This document shows positions 32,763-37,244 of a DNA stretch of 37,244 nt, piece after piece. The DNA is taken from NCBI GenBank assembly GCA_023428915.1, contig JAEYWL010000106.1, positions 1-37,244 on the forward strand, given 5' to 3'. The position numbers and the translations under genes were made by a program. The DNA is from Verrucomicrobiota bacterium (GTDB taxonomy: Bacteria; Chlamydiota; Chlamydiia; Chlamydiales; JAEYWL01). How positions within the stretch are numbered: position 1 is the first letter of the stretch; each line of letters starts with the position of its first letter. The notes below the pieces were generated by a model, which was given only the letters and a program-made list of their open reading frames with translations, made no database searches and was not told where the DNA came from.

Positions 32763-32846
32763 TGCGATATTCTCCTTATTGCAAATTACAAAAGTTAAAA
32801 TGACAACTTTTTTTAAAAGAAAGATTAAGAATAGATAAAATTATTT

Positions 32847-32880
32847 AGAAGAACCGTCAGCCGCTGTTAACGGTTCTTCT
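32847..32880 (-). terminator. hairpin between the two DG[ST]xW genes
   Basis: AGAAGAACCGT and ACGGTTCTTCT form an 11-bp stem with a 12-nt loop, 7 nt after the stop codon of the gene at 32888-33598 on the minus strand. The tail AAATAATTTTATC contains a short U-tract. It likely separates the two transcripts. Confidence 0.6.
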
Positions 32881-32887
32881 AGATAAA

Positions 32888-33598
32888 CTAGTTAAAGCAC
32901 GCTCTTACTACAGACTTGCCATAGCTGGTGTTTACATTTAAGTTAATCAATTGATAGGGGTAAAGATATGAGGAGAGGTTATTGACAGCCGAGATAACCA
33001 CATCGCCTGGCAGCCAGCCTTCAAGCCGCTGCATATCCCAGCTATCTACAGACCAAACAGTGCCGTCATTTAAGTAAACATAGCCAGAATAGTAATCGAT
33101 GCTGGAAATGTACTGAAGATAAGGACTATACGCATAGGGAGGCGCATAATAATTGGCTCTCACATAGCTGGAATCTTCTATATTAAAGATGTAAAATTGG
33201 TTGTAAGGATCACTGTCAATGGTTGTTATGTAAAGCCTATCTGTTGTGTACCAACTGCGGGCAATATAAGCATCGCATGGGTCAACATTCCATAGAGAAC
33301 CATCCCATAATTGCAAATAATTTCCAGTCCAGTCACGGGTATACAGGTATTTAACTACCCGATTGTCGATCAGCTTCATCATATTCGCCAGAGTTTCCTT
33401 TTGCAGCTGCCCTAACAAATTGTTTAAACATAGCTCGGCTGCAGCACCTTGCTCATCGTCCACCCTCTTTGCAAGCTCTTCCTGCGATTGCGTATCTTGC
33501 GGGTTTTCACGCGGTTCGATAATGGCTCTTGGTTCTTCACTAGCTTGCAGGCCAACACTCACAAAACACAACATTAACATTAAAAGGCGAAACAACAT
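32888..33598 (-). CDS. exported protein with two DG[ST]xW repeats, paralogue A
   Basis: A 236-residue paralogue of the neighbouring gene. A short signal peptide (MLFRLLMLMLCFVSVGLQA, likely cut before SEEP) precedes a Glu/Gln-rich helical segment to about 75. Two repeats then follow: NYLQLWDGSLWNVDPCD with W at 116 and DRLYI, and GYVYLNDGTVWSVDSWD with W at 195 and GDVVISAVN. The tail ends in YLYPYQLINL, like the partner's YFNPYILINL. Tyrosine is very abundant (YYAPPYAYSPYLQYIS). AGGAG precedes the ATG. Secreted or envelope localisation is inferred; function unknown. Confidence 0.8.
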   Translation of the reverse strand: MLFRLLMLMLCFVSVGLQASEEPRAIIEPRENPQDTQSQEELAKRVDDEQGAAAELCLNNLLGQLQKETLANMMKLIDNRVVKYLYTRDWTGNYLQLWDGSLWNVDPCDAYIARSWYTTDRLYITTIDSDPYNQFYIFNIEDSSYVRANYYAPPYAYSPYLQYISSIDYYSGYVYLNDGTVWSVDSWDMQRLEGWLPGDVVISAVNNLSSYLYPYQLINLNVNTSYGKSVVRACFN

Positions 33599-33749
33599 TT
33601 TGCGCTCCTGTTATAATTTATTATTATCTACTCTCAAACAGCTTGAGAACAGGCAATAGGTTATTGAAACCAAGCTAATAAATCCATGTAAATTTAGTGT
33701 TAATAAATTAATGGCATTAGATAAAGACAGGGATAGGAACTTTGCTATT

Positions 33750-36700
33750 TTATTTCTGCCTCCCGCTTTTACTGAAACCACCATGAAGATTGCCTGTATA
33801 TCCTTGTTTGGCAAATGCATTTTGTATTTTGCCGGAAGAAGTTTCTATTGCACAATCTGTAAATTTCACAGAAGCAACGCAGGGATGCTTCAAAAGGGAT
33901 AAAGCAATGGGTTCATATTGATACAACTCGATTGAAATACCTGTTCTACGCCCTGGTGTTTTATCAAAAATCTGCTCCGCTTCATCCTGAAAGGGAAGCT
34001 GCTGTTTAAATGTAAGTTCCTTTAATTGGGGAAAAAGAAGAATGGCTTTAACAAACAAAGGGGTGGACTTACCCACCGTTACCTTTTCTAAGGGCAATTT
34101 CCGCAGGGATTTCATACCTGTTAATGTAATTTGCGACAAGTCAGCATGCACTAAATCCAAGTATTTAATGGCAGGTATTTTATTCACTAGATACGCCACC
34201 AGTTTGTCCGTTAACACCCATTTGCCATCCTGTAAAGGGTTAAATTGCAGACAATTAATTTCATCTTTCAAACCTAGAGTTTCTAGTGTAATTCCCGGCT
34301 TAAGCTGTGAAAGACATAATCGAAAAGAATAGCACTTTTCAAGTTCAGGGGCTACTTTCAGCTCCCGAAGTGAGGAATTGATTACTTCCTTTATAGGCCG
34401 TTGCATTAACTTTTCTACAAATTGCCTTGATGCCGGCTGCCCGGTTATATCTATTGACACAAGCTTTGGACATTGCAGCAAACGATTTAAAGTCCCTTCG
34501 CTCACTTCCTCAGCGCTTTCTGCTGATAGAGAAACTATCTTTGGATTGCGCGATAGCAAAATTACGTTGGTTTTACCATCCGGGAACCAGCCTTGCTCTA
34601 TAATGGATGCGGGAATCTTCCTATCGGACGGCGTTATTATTTCGCAAAGAGCGGGAAATTGCCCGCTTTGCGCTGCTATGTCTTTTAACAACCGGTTTTC
34701 CGACAGTACAACTCCAAACTTAACAGTGTTGACCTGGCATTGCTTTAATAGCTGAGTGAAGGAGGCAATCTCATCGCTCTTCTTTAAGAACAAAGTATTG
34801 ACATGGATTTGCAGGGCAGCTGATGCCAGCTCATTGAGTTCTTCAATAAACTTATCATCAAGCACCAAGCGCTCGATTAACAGAGTAGATACTCCGCGGT
34901 TGGCCAATACATTCACTAGCGAAGCCAGCTCCATTATGGCATCTGGAGTAGTAAGTTCTTGCAATGATACCCTGAGTGTTGAAATTGCCTTGGGCGAACA
35001 ATTGGCTAAGATAGTCTCTAACTCAGGCAGATCTTTGCCGCTAATAGTAAAATGGGGGTTAGTGTTTACCCATCTCTTACCGTACAGAGAAGTATCTTCA
35101 AACCCCAGCTGCCTCAAATCATTTTGTAAACGGCAAAAATAATTTGGGTAATTCACCCGGATTACAGTTGAGGGGGAAACAAGGCTGAGAATTGTACGCG
35201 CACCCTCCCCATAAGAATCAATAGTCAATTCCTTCAATTCGGTATACAGTCTGCTTAATCGCAGATAATCTTCCGGTGTAAACAAGCTGCAGTTTTGCAA
35301 CTGAAGAGTTTTTCCAGGGATAAAATCTGCTTTCTTTTCCCAAACGGAGCAGTGACGCACTCCAGCTTCATTGGATATTTTCTTGGTGTATGTTTTCACC
35401 TTGATAAATCCAAACAAGGCCAAACGGACAGGCAGATCGCCAACTCCAGGTTCATTTGACTCTTGTGCAAATTCTATTTTTTGCAGACCTGTCAAATCCA
35501 AATGGTTAAAACATATAGATAGATACGCCGAGGTAAGGTCCAAATGTTTCAATTTGGGACAAGTTTCACTCAGTTTGGAAAAAACTGGAATAAATCCAGA
35601 GTAGCACCACCAGTCAATTAGAGTCAGCTTTTCTAGACTCGAGCAAAGTAAAGACCTTGGATTATAAAGAAGCCAATAGCTTATTCTAATTGCGAGGCTA
35701 TTGTTTTTAATCGGATCGGGCAAGAGATTGCGGGTGAACACGAGCGCTTGATCTTCAAGAGAAGGTGTAAATCCTAAATGGCAGAACTCTTCCAATAGAA
35801 AATTATTTTTTAGAAAAGAATCAGATGTTAACATGGTCTTAGGCAATTTTAGCCATTTTAGCTGCAGCAGGTTAAATGGAAGATCTGCACAATTTTCAAT
35901 AGCCGTTCTTGAGAGATCCAAAGCGATTAACTCAGGGCAATTCTCTAATAAGGCGGTTAATTCTTCTCCTGGATGAAGAGTATCAAGCCTTAGACCCTTT
36001 ATCCTTCTGCCGAATTGGCAAGCCCAGTTATACCTAGAGTCCCAATGGTTGCGTTTAATAAATAAAGCTTCCTGCCTGTCTAAAACTTTTTGGTCATCTG
36101 CAAACTTAGATTCAGTTGTAATTTCTTCACAAAATAAATCTTCAAGATTGAAGTAGCGAAAAACCATTGGTTCGGCCCTTCTCCAGTTGCAAAAAGCATG
36201 TGCCGGCAGAAAACTTGCAATGAGCTCGTATTGATCGGATAGGGCATTAAAAGGACTCCAGCTTTGCTTCATTAGCTGCAAGCACAGCTCGGATCTCTTG
36301 ATGGATTTTGCAAAAAGAGGATTTTGCAGCAAAAAGCGGTATTTTGTCTGAAGGGTCTCAATTATTTGCGAACCTGCGGCATAAAGCATTTTTTGCGCTT
36401 CAATATTTAAACAGTCGATGGCGGCGTCAGAAGCTGCTGCAAAAGTAAAAGAGGCCTCAAGAAGTTGTGTGCATTCCGTAATATCCAAATCACAGTTTTC
36501 AATTTCATCGATTATCTGTGTCCCGCATGCCTCCATGGCTTGCATTTTTTGCATTTCTGTTAAACTGGAGTCTCTTTCAATATGATCCAGAGTTTCCCTG
36601 CATTGTAGATTGAAATGCTCAAGCCAGCAGTCGAACAGGATATCTTCCGTTGCTTGGGGAAGTTGTATTTGCCTTGCCGGATGCTGCTGCAGCTTCGCTG

Positions 36701-37169
36701 CAATTTCCTGCCGCAGCCGGCCTGCAACATTGCCTGCCAGGCCGGCAATAAGCGTGTTAAGGACTTCTCTTATTTCGTAATAAGTAAAAAGCTGCTCTGA
36801 CATGCACGCCGTAAGCCAAAGTTTTTTAAGTTCGGGAAGGAGCCTGCACATAAATGGATGGGATTCACGTTCCAGCACAAGCGAAAGCATCTTGTAGATC
36901 GCTTGCCTTGCTCTGTCAGTGTCTTCGCTATCCTGAAACATTAACAGGGCGTTTCTCAGTAAGGTGATAGCTGGATCGCTATCTGCCAGCTGCTTTAAAC
37001 GGCTGCCCAAAGAAATTAAGACAGGAATATTGTCTCGAGTCCACTGCTGCCGCTGCTCATGTACAAAAGCATTCACTTCCTCAGCTAAAGGTGCTGCCGC
37101 AGCCGCATAAGCATCGCCGATTCTATTATAATAAGCAGCTAAAATGGTGCTTGCAGAAACCTTTTCCAT
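33750..37169 (-). CDS. large leucine-rich-repeat protein with possible F-box
   Basis: A 1139-residue protein. Residues 1-300 are helical (AYAAAAAPLAEEV and QQQ-type helices). At about 308-345, LSDQYELIASFLPAHAFCNW followed by RRAEP resembles the F-box pattern (LP.ELL..I.SFL...D......C..WR), though weakly. From about 388 onward degenerate leucine-rich repeats run nearly to the end, for example ELIALDLSRTAIENCADLP, LKHLDLTSAYLSI and LKELTIDS. There is no signal peptide or membrane segment. Parachlamydiaceae are known for expanded F-box, BTB and LRR families thought to act on host ubiquitination, and this fits them. GAGAG lies before the ATG. No neighbour on this strand overlaps it. A short repeat is found just upstream of it. 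Confidence 0.8.
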   Translation of the reverse strand: MEKVSASTILAAYYNRIGDAYAAAAAPLAEEVNAFVHEQRQQWTRDNIPVLISLGSRLKQLADSDPAITLLRNALLMFQDSEDTDRARQAIYKMLSLVLERESHPFMCRLLPELKKLWLTACMSEQLFTYYEIREVLNTLIAGLAGNVAGRLRQEIAAKLQQHPARQIQLPQATEDILFDCWLEHFNLQCRETLDHIERDSSLTEMQKMQAMEACGTQIIDEIENCDLDITECTQLLEASFTFAAASDAAIDCLNIEAQKMLYAAGSQIIETLQTKYRFLLQNPLFAKSIKRSELCLQLMKQSWSPFNALSDQYELIASFLPAHAFCNWRRAEPMVFRYFNLEDLFCEEITTESKFADDQKVLDRQEALFIKRNHWDSRYNWACQFGRRIKGLRLDTLHPGEELTALLENCPELIALDLSRTAIENCADLPFNLLQLKWLKLPKTMLTSDSFLKNNFLLEEFCHLGFTPSLEDQALVFTRNLLPDPIKNNSLAIRISYWLLYNPRSLLCSSLEKLTLIDWWCYSGFIPVFSKLSETCPKLKHLDLTSAYLSICFNHLDLTGLQKIEFAQESNEPGVGDLPVRLALFGFIKVKTYTKKISNEAGVRHCSVWEKKADFIPGKTLQLQNCSLFTPEDYLRLSRLYTELKELTIDSYGEGARTILSLVSPSTVIRVNYPNYFCRLQNDLRQLGFEDTSLYGKRWVNTNPHFTISGKDLPELETILANCSPKAISTLRVSLQELTTPDAIMELASLVNVLANRGVSTLLIERLVLDDKFIEELNELASAALQIHVNTLFLKKSDEIASFTQLLKQCQVNTVKFGVVLSENRLLKDIAAQSGQFPALCEIITPSDRKIPASIIEQGWFPDGKTNVILLSRNPKIVSLSAESAEEVSEGTLNRLLQCPKLVSIDITGQPASRQFVEKLMQRPIKEVINSSLRELKVAPELEKCYSFRLCLSQLKPGITLETLGLKDEINCLQFNPLQDGKWVLTDKLVAYLVNKIPAIKYLDLVHADLSQITLTGMKSLRKLPLEKVTVGKSTPLFVKAILLFPQLKELTFKQQLPFQDEAEQIFDKTPGRRTGISIELYQYEPIALSLLKHPCVASVKFTDCAIETSSGKIQNAFAKQGYTGNLHGGFSKSGRQK

Positions 37170-37186
37170 AATACTCTCTGAAATTA

Positions 37187-37232
37187 ATTTGGAGTGCGGC
37201 GACTTGTCTTTAGCATCGCGGAAGCGATGCTA
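37187..37232. repeat. ATTTGGAGTGC repeat plus hairpin
   Basis: ATTTGGAGTGCGGCGACTTG (37187-37206) repeats, with two mismatches, the minus-strand sequence at 31380-31399. It is followed by a perfect 9-bp stem TAGCATCGC/GCGATGCTA with a GGAA loop (37211-37232). The unit lies just upstream of the LRR gene, within its likely promoter region, and runs to the window edge. Confidence 0.6.
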
Positions 37233-37244
37233 CTGCAGCAGTCC

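Overview
The window comes from a member of the Chlamydiota, most likely an environmental chlamydia (order Parachlamydiales) that infects amoebae or other protists. Two gene orders that I know from Chlamydia trachomatis are present: rsfS-fabF-Nudix hydrolase (CT769-CT771) and the surE/ubiA/ubiX set (CT218-CT220, here dispersed). The genome also carries genes that Chlamydiaceae lack (type III glutamine synthetase, homospermidine synthase), a GT7-type galactosyltransferase, a large LRR protein with a possible F-box, and lysine-rich proteins with nuclear-localisation-like motifs. Species cannot be fixed from the sequence alone.

Layout. 1-234: 5' part of an IS607-type transposase leaving the left edge. 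436-7956 (minus): housekeeping block running coiled-coil protein, HAD phosphatase, glutamine synthetase III, a CGTGCC palindrome, nadD, rsfS, fabF and Nudix hydrolase, with ATGA overlaps at two junctions. 8139-13589 (minus): a 1816-residue surface or secreted protein (DUF4347 followed by DUF11-like and Calx-beta-like repeats). 13782-15164 (plus): mqnC and a small lipoprotein. 15337-20705 (minus): quinone-oxidoreductase-like MDR, homospermidine synthase and an acyl-CoA synthetase/GNAT fusion. 20794-23827 (plus): surE, tRNA-Val, tRNA-Asp, a YitT-family membrane protein and queG. 23935-28220 (minus): ubiA-ubiX followed by two glycosyltransferases in one tight operon. 28265-28951 (plus): a LOG-family phosphoribohydrolase.

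29046-37169 is a host-interaction region: two tandem paralogues with basic, proline-rich linkers and C-terminal coiled coils (plus), then on the minus strand a small two-helix membrane protein resembling an inclusion membrane (Inc) protein, two tandem paralogues with signal peptides and duplicated DG[ST]xW repeats, and the 1139-residue LRR protein.

How the genes connect. MqnC, UbiA and UbiX belong to the futalosine route to menaquinone. QueG finishes queuosine, whose substrates include the tRNA-Asp(GUC) encoded 1 kb upstream. Homospermidine synthase and the Pat-like fusion overlap by 8 bp and are probably co-expressed. Intergenic spaces are rich in palindromic repeats: two copies of a TTAA-bounded palindrome, two copies of an element built from GGAC at a 9-nt period, a CGTGCC hairpin that seems to have left nadD with a TTG start, and a shared ATTTGGAGTGC repeat with short hairpins. 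No CRISPR array, rRNA or prophage module was seen. No gene-free stretch exceeds 300 bases.
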